Assembly (NCBI GenBank): GCA_003971905.1
Contig: RSEE01000018.1
Span: forward strand, 682,001 to 746,000
Direction of reading: 5' to 3'
Source: Moniliella sp. 'wahieum'
Taxonomy: Eukaryota; Basidiomycota; Moniliellomycetes; Moniliellales; Moniliellaceae
Length of the DNA: 64,000 bases
Within the stretch, counting starts at the first letter, position 1, and the number at the start of each line of letters is the position of its first letter. A model generated the notes under the pieces. The model had not been told where the DNA came from. It did not search any database and saw only the letters and a list, made by a program, of their open reading frames with translations. The translations under genes were made by a program, and so were the position numbers. Below are positions 35,153 through 45,907 of the stretch, one piece after another.

Positions 35153-37295
35153 TCATCTTCCTCCCCTCTCCTTCATCTGAATCCTCGATAGAACCAACAC
35201 GCCATTCACCCTCAACATCCCATCGACTGCCCCAGCCGAGGCCGACAGGTACTGGATGAAGTGCATCACGCCCTCATCGCGAAGGACAATGTTGAGTGAG
35301 TTGAACTGAGGCGTGAGGCTGAGCAGCACACCATCAAACTCCTCGTCCTCGTCTTCGTCCTCGTCATCGTCCTCATCTTCCTCGTCATCTTCCGCATTCG
35401 TGTTTTCAGCCTGGGCTTCATCGGCCACACCCGCACCCGCCTTCTTGCTTCCACTTCCGTACACGGCTGGGTCATCCTCCTCCTCAGCAGGGGCCATAAA
35501 GCATTCCCATCCACCCACAACGCCTGTCTCCCACTTGGTCCGCAATTCCTTGATCTGTTTGGCGGAAAGCGAGCCAGATGGAGTAGCCGCCTTGGCCTTT
35601 TTGGCCGCCAATCCCTGTTTCTTCTTCGAAGGCCCTCCACCAACAAGCGAGTCAGCGACATTGGGAGTCAAGCCCAAGTTGACTTGCAGCACAGCCTCCT
35701 CTTCGTCCTTCTTGGCCAACGTGTAGTCCAAACCGGGGCGGAAACGACGAGCCCAAAGCGGATAACGGGCCGCCAAAGGAATCAGTTGGGTCAAATTGGC
35801 CAACAAGGCGCGGAAAGCCGGGGAGGGGAACAAGACCCCACGCACCAATGCGATCACCTCCTCGGCTGTCTGGGGCAACTGGGCAGGCAAAGGTGGGTTT
35901 TCTCCCGCCAGCGTTTCGGGAACTTGTGAGGCGCCCTGGTCGGCCTTGGTGACCAGCGACAAGAAACGGTGGTGGTGCGGAGGGCCCTCGATCGTCCACT
36001 CGTCCGAAGTGCCCTCAGCCTTGCCAGTGCCAGTCAGATGAGGCTGAATAGTGCATGCCTCGCGCAGCTCTTGCCCCGTCTTGGTTGCACCAGCGGGCTT
36101 GTTGTCAAACCAACGGAACCATCGCGGCGGTCGAGCTCGACGAGACCTTTGGACAGAATCTTGGCCAACTCGGGACGCAAAAATTCAGCCAGGAGCAAAT
36201 TGCTCTCGTCCCAAACTGATCAAACAGCTTGCTTTGCACCTTGGGGTTAAGATAGGCCTGATTGATAAAGTAGGTGAGGAACTTGCGGTCCGCATACGAC
36301 AATTGCGCCCCGGGGACAACAGTGCTTGTCATCTCCACCTCCTCTGCACCAGCATCCTCCTGGGCCTTGGCGGGAGCAGCGTCGGGATAAGGCACAAAGG
36401 GACGGGTACGTTTTTGGCTCACCAGGCTCTCGGCCGACGAGTACTCTTTGCGCGCTTGTTCTTCTTGCGCTTCGACCTCCGAGAACCCCTCCTCATCCGG
36501 CAGGGGGCGATGGAACCAACCAGAGATACTGAGCCTCGACACTTGCGGGTGCACCACTTCCTCCACTGAATGAAAGGAGTAGCCCGGAATAACCGGGAAA
36601 AAGGCAAATTGGTTCCAGAGCGGCGGGTGGACCGCGGTCGGCACAGCTTCGGGCTCATGTGCCACACTGACCGGGTACAGCTCCAGAGCACCGCCGTACT
36701 CTGGCTTCCATTCCCGGTCTGGCAAGTAGAGGATGAAGGAGACACGCCGGGTCGAGATCACGTCGCTAATACGAGCACAGCCTAGTCAGTACTCAGTACA
36801 GCCGTACAGCCCGCCCGAGAGGGGTCCAAGAGAAGTGGACATACTCGTGATTCAAAAGGTGGCATCCATCACGGTAGTCGTTGATGCTCATGTCCTTCTT
36901 TTTTTCAGACAGAGGCCCGCACCCAGTGACACGCTGGATGAAGGAGCGGAACTCCTTGGAGAAGAGCGCATCGCGCACCTGGAACACACTCTTCAAGCGT
37001 TCTTGTTCCGCGACAGGGAGGCCATCCAAGTTGGCCAGGTCACCCGTTTGGTTCACCTTGTAAATGTCGGTCTCCTTCTCAGTGAACGAGAGTTCCTTGA
37101 CAATCTCGTCCCGCGCCGCTCGCAGTAGAGCGTCGTTAGGAGCGGGCGGACAACACTGTGCTTGTAAGGACCACTGGTAGCGCAGCCGGCTACGTAGCCT
37201 TGGGAAAGCTCGCTGTCCGCCTTGAACAGATCGGGCGAGGAGAAGCAGGCAACCACTTCGGGGCGAGGCACGAAGGATGTGGAGTTGCCAGACAT
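35153..37295 (-). CDS. ofd1: Ofd1/Tpa1-type prolyl hydroxylase (2OG-Fe(II) dioxygenase)
   Basis: Homologue of S. pombe Ofd1 and S. cerevisiae Tpa1, which hydroxylate a proline of ribosomal protein uS12; Ofd1 also promotes oxygen-dependent loss of the SREBP N-terminal fragment. The first exons give [33 protein letters not shown] and, after a 79-nt intron (36844-36766), [18 protein letters not shown]: the HxD iron ligands are H and the second [25 protein letters not shown] (distal His) and RLSISGWFH complete the site. The C-terminal half contains [32 protein letters not shown] and a long Asp/Glu tract (about 35400-35330), as in Tpa1/Ofd1. Start [15 protein letters not shown] at 37295. Frame breaks near 36215 and 37130. 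Its start faces the RING-CH gene across 620 bp. Confidence 0.9.
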
Positions 37296-37621
37296 GGCGC
37301 GAGCGTGGTGGCGGAGGCCAGTAAGGCTTGGGGCCAATTTTTTTCTGTTCTCCGTTTCGCCAGATGCGGTGGCCGGGGGGTGATCGTCATTGTGCATGAC
37401 GCATGACATGCATGACACGCCTGGGGCTTGCAGCTTGCACCGGGCGTGGACCTGCGAGTGCGGGGGACATGCCAAATGAAAGTTGCAAATGCCCGTGCTC
37501 GCTTGTCGTTTCAAATTGCCAATTGCAACAATGCACCCCTGCATCGGCGCCCCGCCTGGACACGTCCCCTGTGCGGTGCCCCAACCGAAATAAGCCAACG
37601 GGGATGGTCGAAGCACTGACT

Positions 37622-37643
37622 ATGCATCATGCATCATGCATCC
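37622..37643. repeat. ATGCATC heptad array
   Basis: Three consecutive ATGCAT-plus-C units. The complementary-type unit ATGCATG is repeated at 48184-48214. Confidence 0.85.
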
Positions 37644-37732
37644 TGCCCCAGCTGCATCAGATCATCAGACCCGGTGATTGAGTCACCGGTCGTGTCACCC
37701 ACCGGTCAGGCGACCGGCCGCGGGGACAGTGG

Positions 37733-37770
37733 CTAGTGACTAGTGACTAGTGACTAGTGACGCGTGACGC
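37733..37770. repeat. ACTAGTG array switching in register to ACGCGTG
   Basis: About four ACTAGTG units pass directly into ACGCGTG-ACGC without losing the 7-bp phase; the TGA triplet is kept while the tetramer changes from CTAG to CGCG. Confidence 0.9.
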
Positions 37771-37914
37771 ACAGGCGCTCAGCCCAGGCTGCAGGATGTC
37801 CGTGCCCACACTCACATCGCCGCGGAGCCCCCACATCCACTCCCTTCTCGCCACCACTGTCGTAGCAACCAGCGTTCTGCCCGAGGCGCATCCATCCCAC
37901 CATTTTCCATTACC

Positions 37915-39137
37915 ATGGAAGTGCTTCCCAACGTTGGTGGCTCTTCCTTCTTAAGCTCGCCTGCAGGACCAAATCCAGGTCTTGTCGACTCGCTGGACCC
38001 CACTGCCGACGACCATGATGACGTGGGCAGCATGGCCAACGCATCAACCTCTGTGACCCCCCCCACCCCATCCCATGATGGTGCGCCTTTTGCGGATGAT
38101 TCGCAGTCTTTTCACTCTGTTTCTGAAAGCCAAGAGGTCGATTCGGAGGCCGAAGCCGAAGCTGCGGCCGAGCGCGCCAAGAAGGCAAAAGAAGAGGAGG
38201 AGTTTTTGCGCCAACAGCAAGAAGATGTCATCTGCCGCATTTGTTTTGAAGGCCCGGGATCAGTGGATGACGATGGGAAAGATCTGGGTCGCTTGCTCAA
38301 ACCGTGCAAGTGCAAGGGGACCATGCGTTACATTCACTCCAGCTGTCTGGATGCCTGGCGGAAACACAGCCGCAATTCGAATAGTGCTGTTGCCTGTGAC
38401 CAATGTGGGGCGCCATACCGTTTTCGTCGCTCTCGCTTTGTAGGGATGGCCAATAGCCGCGTCCTGATATTCGTCATTTCGGTCCTCATCTTCATCTTGT
38501 TGGTCTGGCTGGTGGGCTGGTTGACGATTTGGAGCGCGAGCTTACAACTTGGTTTGAGCTCTTGGATTTGGAGGTTCGGGCCCGTGGATTGGATTACGCT
38601 CACATATGGTGACTGGGATGACGATGACGACTACTACGGTTATGGCTACCATTACGAGGCTCCAGATATGGACGACGATGAAGAAGGTTTTGCCTGGGAC
38701 GACTTGGGCTTTTTCGGACGTACTTTGGCTCAGATGGCCCTCGGTTCGGGCGTGGTCGGTCTACTCAGTGCATTTGCCTCTTTCGGGCTTGCGCTTAACC
38801 CGATTGGAATGGGTCGCTTTGCCCGGGGTGGTCTGCGAGACGGGGACTGGGTAGAGGGACACGAATTTTCCGAGGACGATCCGGTGGCAAACGCGACGCT
38901 GTGGCCATCACAATGTTGATTGTGGTTGTTGTTATGGTTTTGGCAGGAAGTGCCCGCGCCTTGTACTCAACCTACAAGATGGTTCGCCGGTTGGCCCGCC
39001 GTATGCTAGCCTACGCAGAAGACAACATTGTTGACTGGTATGGCGACGACGAACAACCCCCCAGGGAAGATGAGGCACCAGATGTGATTCCGGATCCTGT
39101 CGTGGATCAGCCCCATCCTGTTCTGGGCGCACTTTGA
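37915..39137 (+). CDS. RING-CH (MARCH-type) membrane E3 ubiquitin ligase
   Basis: An E3 ligase of the RINGv class. After an acidic coiled N-terminus (EAEAEAAAERAKKAKEEEEF) the RING-CH domain reads CRICFEGPG, KPCKCKGTMRYIHSSCLDAW and ACDQCGAPYRF, that is the C4HC3 zinc pattern with the conserved W after the third Cys pair. It is followed by the membrane spans VLIFVISVLIFILLVWLVGW, LAQMALGSGVVGLLSAFASF and, after a break near 38900, AITMLIVVVVMVLAGSARAL. A loop rich in Asp/Tyr (DDDDDYYGYGYHYE) separates spans one and two. The C-terminus (YSTYKMVRRLARRMLAYAED...) ends at 39137. About 408 residues; much smaller than Doa10/Ssm4. ER or endosomal membrane likely; substrate unknown. Confidence 0.87.
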
Positions 39138-39691
39138 TCTATCTCACGGCCAATGATCAGGAGGTATTATTGCCCTGCCCAGCAACATTGGTGAATGGGG
39201 TTGAGGCTGAAATCCACCGCCTAGACCATCCATGTTGCAATTGGTTCGCCTTGAAGCTTGAGCTGGTTGCTATTCGGATCTCTGTGGCGGCTGCTCGTTC
39301 TGTATTTCTGTTTTCCCCTTGTTGTCTTCTGGGCCAATTGAGTCCATTCTTTTTGCCCCCCACTTGTACCAACTGCTGACTTTGCATCGCCATACGACAA
39401 CCACCTTGTGGAACGAAGAAACGACATTAATGCTGTCCCGTAGCAATGTGCATCCCGCGTAGAAGATGGGCTACGTCTCGCGGCTTCGTTCCATTGCCCG
39501 CAGAGAGGCCCGACTGTCGCAAACCATGGGAAATCCGGGTCCCCTGCCCCAGGTCTTGGTGTTTCAGGCCGCAGAGAGACAACGTGGAAGATTACCTAAC
39601 GCGGTGGTGCCACCTGGATGGCAGCTTGGGCACGTCGCTCTCTCTGTGGCCACCCATCCACCACCACCCTGCCCCAACGCACATCACCACC
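39138..39691. other. Intergenic region between RING-CH and GLTP genes
   Basis: No supported frame. It probably contains the 3' end of the RING-CH transcript and the GLTP promoter. Confidence 0.5.
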
Positions 39692-40539
39692 ATGTCTGTC
39701 ACTTACTTTGACGGCCTTAAGAAGGCACGTGTTTCCCATTCTCCACAAATGCAGGTCTGCGATCTAACTGGTTTCTGCGCTTTAACAGTCTTTTGCGGAT
39801 GTTCCCACCACCCCTGGCGTCGACACGTCCGCCTTTTTGGAAGCGTCCGAAGGCCTGGTCGCCCTTTTCGACCTCCTGGGTTCTTCGGCCTTCTCTATGG
39901 TGCAAAGTGACATGAACGGGAACATCACCGTATGTACATTGTCCCCCCTCTCCTGTTCCCCGTCACCAAGCTAACTGGACCACGACCGTGCAGAAAATTC
40001 GCACTCGTCTGCTTGCTGCCCCAGACCAGTCGGCCACGTTGGAGTCGCTGTTGCAGAACGAAGGAAAGGCCGGCGAGTCAGGGAGTAAGCGTCCTGCATC
40101 GCAAGGTCTGCTTTGGCTCCTACGGTGCGTAGTGTAGATCCAGTGCTTGTTGCCAGTATACTGACCTGCACTGCGTTTAGTGGGCTCGAGTTCACTGCAG
40201 CCGCGCTGCGCCGTTCGCTGGACAATGCTGGTGAGGAACTGAGTGTGAGTTTTACCAAGGCGTACGAGGCCACTCTGCGGCAGTACCACTCGTTTGTTGT
40301 CCGCCCCGTCTTTAGTCTGGCCATGAAGGCGTGCCCCTACCGGGCCGACTTTTACGCTAAGCTCGGCTCCCCCCAGGAAAAGTCCATGACAGCTCTCTGT
40401 GGCTCCAGGGTCTGGAGGTGATCGTCGCCCAACTCAAGCAATTCTTTCAGTATGTTGATTGGCTCTCTTTGGTTTCATGTACACGGCGGGCTGACTTGTC
40501 ATTCTCTGCAGGGCTGGCAACTGGGCAAAGGGGTTCTAA
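39692..40539 (+). CDS. Glycolipid transfer protein (GLTP fold)
   Basis: A soluble protein that moves glycosphingolipids between membranes. Exon 1 is MSVTYFDGLKK; exon 2 SFADVPTTPGVDTSAFLEAS, EGLVALFDLLGSSAFSMVQ, DMNGNI; exon 3 KIRTRLLAAPDQSATLESLL; exon 4 GLEFTAAALRRSLDN, YHSFVVRPVFSLAMKACPYR; exon 5 AGNWAKGF. The D-x-x-x-N of SDMNGN, the K and R of KIRTR, the W of LLWLLR and the H of YHSFVV match the headgroup-binding residues of the family. Introns: 39725-39788, 39930-39993, 40125-40180 and 40450-40511. The first has a GC donor (AAG|GCACGT) and a CTAAC branch site. One base is missing at about 40383; adding it gives HDSSLWLQGLEVIVAQLKQF. Full length, about 210 residues. Confidence 0.93.
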
Positions 40540-43063
40540 GCACCTTGCCACCTTGCCTTTACCCCCGTTATGTACCGATCTTACCATGGACTTTCTTGGT
40601 CAATCCCACGGGTCGCCTCAAGTGTGCGAGGCAGGATTTACGTTTGTCGGGCGGGGGAGGTGGGGGAGGTGGGGGGGGTGGAGTAGCTCTTTGCGTACGT
40701 TGTTTGTGGATGGGTAGGCTAGGTCTGTTCATTACCACTGGGATGGCCAAATGTATGGGGCCAACATGGTTCTCATGTTTCAATGTCGCATAGGTCAGGT
40801 CCCCTATACAAGCTGCCACCCTGGTATGAGATCTCCAGACAACACGCTCCCGCTGCATGGCCCCACGCTCCCTTGAGGCTTTGGGTCACTCGGCTATTGC
40901 TTATCGACTCACGCCTAATCGTCGTCCACCGCTGGACGTTGCCACCGAGCCGGCGAGGAAACTAGTGGCTAACAGAGTCCGGGCAGGTCGTATTGTGTCG
41001 GCCCTAACAGCTCCGACAATAGTGGGTCCGAGGCGTACGATGCAATCCATAGGCTCTACCGAAGACAGTAGGTATGCCACCCACTCCACCCCGCATCTCC
41101 CGCCTCTTCTGATGCTCATCATCCTACCAGCTGGACGCCCTCTCCACAACTTTCTCATCTCACTAGGTCAATGCAAACAGTATCCGCATCATCACCATCT
41201 TGAGAGTGTCAGGGCCTCAACGTCTTTGTTGACTCATCGTGCTCACTAATCACCGCTCTGGCGGCCCAGGACATATCTGTGTGCATAACACGATCCGGTG
41301 TAGCAGAGGGCATACCGTACCGCTCTCTCGCCCACCTATATACAAACAATCGTTAATCATTTGCCACCAGTGTGCTTCCTCTTCCAAATGCGTACACGAT
41401 TCGCATCTGCCTGCCGGAAGACGGGGCAGAGATATCTAGTCCCAATTCGGCTGGATGGTCGTGTGACATGCATGTGACATGTGGCATGTGCATGTGCATG
41501 TGACTGCGAATTAGTGCTTGCGTTGTGTACATGTAATAGGCGTTTTGTTGGCGGAGTATTGTGTTGAGATTTTCGCGAATGCCACAGACACCGCAGGGAC
41601 TAGGGAGGGAGGGTGTTGCAACCCCACGAGGTATACTAGTGCGCAGCACACTGCTCCCGTATTTGGTTCTCTGCAACGCTGTTGCATCGAGTCTGATGGA
41701 CACCTCCGACCTCACCTCAGCACTAGTCACTGCTTGTGAAAGCCAATCGATGCGCGGAGGGGGGCAAGCAGCCAACATACCATTCAATATTCACAACGCA
41801 GAACAGTTGCCGGTGGCCAATCCACCTCTAGTTCTCGTCGCCAATTCCCCACCCCGATCCCTTGCAGAAGGAGTAATGGAATGGAGGATGTGGTTCTGAG
41901 GCAGGAGGTTATGAGAAGGACAGGGCCTTAGATGGCCGAGGGTACCGCGGAGCACACAGGGAGCGTCCGTGCGGATAAGGGGGGTGATGCCTATCACGCA
42001 CGATGGCGTGTTTGTTGGGGTATCGCCCCAATACCCCTCTCCAGCCCCGGGGCCACAAGCGTGTCCTTTCGCCCACCTCTGGAAACGTGAGGAGGAAGAG
42101 GATCAGCAGCAGACCCACTCCCGTCCAACCGAAGGGCGTCCAACCTTGCCCTCTTGATCCCCCCGTCGGGCCCAAAGGCTCCCCAACCCAAATGGAAAAG
42201 ACAAAGCTCATAGGGCTACTTTGCACCTCCGGCGGGCGGGGATACGAGAAGGCTCTCAGGAGGAGAGCGGGAGCGTGTGGCCACCTCTAAAGGCGACATT
42301 GACATGATCGCCGGTTTCAAGAAAATCTGGTCATTTATGACCAAGGTCACTTTCAAATGGCATCGTGCATGATGCGCGTGTGTTGTTTTGCTGACGTGGC
42401 GTTTCCGACTCCATGATGACTGGGATTCACCGTCACCACCGCCTTCGCAATTTGATCTCCATCGACCACCATTCCCATTTGCTGTTCTTTGAGCTCCTCC
42501 TGGGCGTTAATAAAATCTACAACAATTCGGGCCCAAAGAGTGGGACGGTAACGCGTAACCCTTCTCGTTTGAATCATCAGAAGGATGGGACAGAGGGAGG
42601 TGAAGCTTGAGGGAGGAATGATCTGAGGATGCTGATCAATCTCTTCGCTCCCCAGTGCGCCTGATCGGCGTTGAGCTCGGCGTTAGGTGTTTTGGGCGCT
42701 GAGCCGCCACTGTTGTTCAGCCTAAAAACAAATCTTTGTTTCTGACCAACCATGGCGGAGGAAGAGGACGAGGAGGCGGATGACACAACAAACAATAGAT
42801 AATCAAGACCCCGCCGCTGCCTTGACTCCACTTTCATGGACACACATGCGGCCCCACGAGGCTGACCGAGGAGGAGGTGGACGAGGCTGCCTCGGCAAGC
42901 AATGATTCATCACCCACTACGCATTTTCACTCCGAGGCCTGAACGTCCTGAACGTTCAGTTGAACTTGAACTTCCGCCCGGAGTCGTGTTCGTGTGGGAT
43001 ATATGGCTTAAGAAGACCAACAACCAAAGGGTGGGTGGCCGGTTCGTATGAACAAGTACGAAG

Positions 43064-43088
43064 TCAAGCTTCAAGCTTCAAGCTTCAT
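43064..43088. repeat. AAGCTTC heptad array
   Basis: Three and a half AAGCTTC units, the same unit as at 33079-33108. Confidence 0.9.
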
Positions 43089-43180
43089 GGACGCCTCTTC
43101 CCCCTCCCCGCCCATGGCACAGGATGCGCTCAGGCCCGAAGCCTGATGGGTTTGATGCATGACGCAGCCATGTCATCAGA

Positions 43181-43250
43181 TGTCACATGTCAGACGTCAA
43201 TATCGTCACATATCACATGTCACATGTCACATGTCACACGTCACGCATGC
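43181..43250. repeat. TCA-CATG heptad array with variant tetramers
   Basis: A run of TCA triplets at 7-bp spacing; the tetramers between them are mainly CATG, with CATA, CACG and CGCA at the edges. The register is kept across the variants. Confidence 0.85.
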
Positions 43251-43470
43251 ATGGGGAGCATGGGGAGCATGATGCATGACTAGTATTAGCTAGTAGCAGG
43301 CAGTTGCAGGCAGTGGCCCACACAGCTGTTCGGCCTTCGGTGCTGCCCCTTTCTGGCCATCATGCATCAGCCGATGGCCCAGCGACACCGACATGGCTTC
43401 GGCGGGTCAAACGTTAATGAATCTCCGTTTTCCCGCCTCCCACACTCATCGCAGATCTCATCAAACATGC

Positions 43471-43500
43471 TTGATGATCGATGATCGATGATTCGATCAT
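43471..43500. repeat. ATCGATG heptad array
   Basis: Two to three ATCGATG units followed by ATTCGATC. Same unit as at 12451-12477. Confidence 0.8.
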
Positions 43501-43856
43501 GGATCCCTGGCCGTTATGGGTGCAGCCGGGTAGTGCAGCAACAGATGGGCTGGACTACCCACTTGTCAAGCTACGTGCTTCAAGCTAGCTTCGAGTTGAA
43601 CGTGTACTGAACGTAATCTCTACACCATATTCAACCTCTACTCCATATTAAAATGGGAAACGCCCTGTGCACTTTTTATATCAGCCTCACGTAAGCCACC
43701 GGGGGCGCAGCCAGCCACGCCAGCCAGCGCGTATCGGTGATATTATGTTGGGTTCCAGGGTGGAACAGTGGACAGGGGGAACGGTGGCTATGGTGGCGAC
43801 ACAGCACCAGCCCCAGCTGACCGGGCCGTAGGCCCGGTGGTCCTCGTATATCTCAA

Positions 43857-43902
43857 CAGTGACTAGTGACTAGTGACTGTGCAAGTGAACGTTGAACGTA
43901 TG
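43857..43902. repeat. ACTAGTG and AACGTTG heptads side by side
   Basis: Two ACTAGTG units, then after a short gap AACGTTGAACGT. Two different tetramers are used with the same TGA triplet. Confidence 0.8.
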
Positions 43903-44468
43903 CAAGACGAACAAAATATCGCCCATGCACGAGGGATTATGCAGATGCATGATGATCGATGACGTATTGTGGGCCCGAGTCGATAAATGCCACGTTCATC
44001 GAGGCCACCAGTCACAGTATAATAGGGTGTGACGTGTGACAGGGATCCGGGACTGTTGTAGAGATCATCGATCACTCGATCTGAGTGCAACCGCAGGCAA
44101 CAGCCTCCGAACAGATGAAGATCTCCCAACAGTAGTGAGCTATAGTGACATATAGTGACAGTCACTAGTCATGACCGATGAGATCGATGATCGATTGCCG
44201 ATTTCGGTTAATACGCGTTACATGTTACGACCAGAATGACTGACCGGATGACCCCACATGCGTGTACTCCAAACTCCTATAATAAGATGCTCTTACTGCG
44301 ACAGTATCTGGGCCAAAGGACGGTGACCATTGTGGATCGGTAACGCCGGTCGGTAATAGCACAAGTTCAACGTCCACAAGCAGAGAGTGTGCACCTGGAT
44401 ACCACTCCTAGTCGTTACCATCATCTTCTTCAGTTTTCGCCTTGACCATCCAAACCCGGGACCATCAC

Positions 44469-45907
44469 ATGTCCATCTGCTCCCATACGACCATGGAGAA
44501 CAAGGAGATAATCAGAACAAGCCCACCCTTCTCTCCCGTTGCTCCTGAACAGCGAGGTGAGGCAGACTTTTTCAACTTGGAAGACCTCCTTCCAAGTTCC
44601 TGTTCAACCACCCCTGCAGCAACATCCGCATCCACCCCAGCTTCTACAACTCTACGCCTGCTACCTCGACTGCCAGCTGGGTTTCTCCGTGTGCCACGAC
44701 GCTGGGTACCTAGCTGACGAGGGGTCAGAAGCACGCGCGGTTCCCTATTCTCCTCACTGGGGAATAACCGCAGCATACATGGGCAGCGCTTCCAAGCAGC
44801 CCATCTCATCTACTCTTCTTAACACAACCCCCCCAACGAGCAACCTTCTTCCAGCACACCGTTTGAATCTTTTTCTGATCGGCCTATCCAGCCTCCCGCT
44901 TTTCCCCCAGTCTACCTCAGACGTATTGGGTCTACCGACCCCGCCCAGTCAGAACCAAGCACCAGATTCTGAGACTTCTTCAATTCTCTTTTCGTCGCCA
45001 ACCGTCCCGTCCAAAGATTCAGTTGCTTCGTATACTCCGGGCACCCCTGCCAATGTATTCGGACTTGGTCTCGATTGGCTAAATTTGGCTCCAACACCTA
45101 TCAAGGATGGATCACAAGACTCATTGGCCGTCGATCCTACTAGTACACTTATGGTATGTGCTAGATCTGACGCTTTGTGGGGGGAGTGTCTAGGTACTTA
45201 TGTTCTTTTTCATTTTTTTGTTTACGCAGGGATGGAAGGATGATCTAGGTGCTGTACCTCCAAATTCTTATGTCGACGCACTCTTGGAACAAATGTTGTT
45301 CCCTCCTAACGGTGTGTCGGACATGGCAGCGCCACCATCTTCTCCGAATCCCACCTTGCCTACTCCGGCTACCGACCCTGCGGTGTCTACGCTCATACCC
45401 GATCTGGCGGGTTCAACTTCTATGTGGCCATTCTTTATAAACTTGTCCTCCTTACCTTGTGGGCAGGAGAGATGTCGGCCGTCTGAGGAAATCAGGAAAG
45501 GCAGACCGCTCTCACTCAGCTACATCCAGGCCGGCTGCCCCAAGAGTTGCTCCTGCACCCCGCGCATTGGGCGCAAAGAAAGTGGGCAAAGCTGCCACTC
45601 GCAAGCACCCTTGTTCATCTCGGCCGAAGCCAGTAAACAAGTCACAGCAGCAGCAACAGGAGCGGCCCATTCACTTTCCCTGCAGAGACTGTGGCAAGGT
45701 ATTTCAACGCAAGTACAATTTGCTAGCCCACGAAGTCATGCACGATCCCACGCATCCCCGTCCGTTTGTTTGCCCCCAAGACAAATGCCGGAAGAGCTTT
45801 GCGCGAAAATACGATGCTTGTCGACACTACCGTCAAATCCATTGTCTTCACCAAGGTTCGCCCCCCGAATGGGTCGACCGCATTGTCGATACTCGCCGGG
45901 TTCCTTA
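44469..45907 (+). CDS. C2H2 zinc-finger transcription factor
   Basis: Two classical zinc fingers near the C-terminus: FPCRDCGKVFQRKYNLLAHE (His pair in LAHEVMH) and FVCPQDKCRKSFARKYDACR (His pair in CRHYRQIH). They are preceded by a basic region (KKVGKAATRKHPCSSRPKP) and a short polyglutamine. The N-terminal half is Ser/Pro/Thr-rich with acidic patches (GEADFFNLEDLLPSS, FGLGLDWLNLAPTP) typical of activation regions. An intron at 45154-45229 joins TSTLM to GWKDDLGAVPPNSYVDALLE in frame; another probable intron or frame break lies at about 45411-45466. A further break occurs near 44630. MSICSHTTMENK at 44469 is taken as the start; an ATG at 44442 is also possible. Targets unknown. Confidence 0.8.

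Larger units (their letters stand above)
37296..37914. promoter_or_regulatory. Shared divergent promoter region, repeat-rich
   Basis: This 619-bp gap separates the start codons of the dioxygenase gene and the RING-CH gene. It carries ATGCATC heptads at about 37622-37643, ACCGGT motifs at 37683-37715 and the ACTAGTG/ACGCGTG array at 37733-37770. No TATA box is obvious. Promoter status is inferred only from gene orientation. Confidence 0.5.
40540..44468. other. Gene desert rich in palindromic heptads
   Basis: Nearly 4 kb without a supported gene on either strand. It includes a G-rich stretch near 40660, AT-richer DNA at 40.8-41.9 kb, TCAATATTCA at 41784, ACATGTG motifs near 41466-41500 and dense heptad arrays from 43.0 to 44.2 kb. 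Frames present are short and overlap on both strands. Confidence 0.5.
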
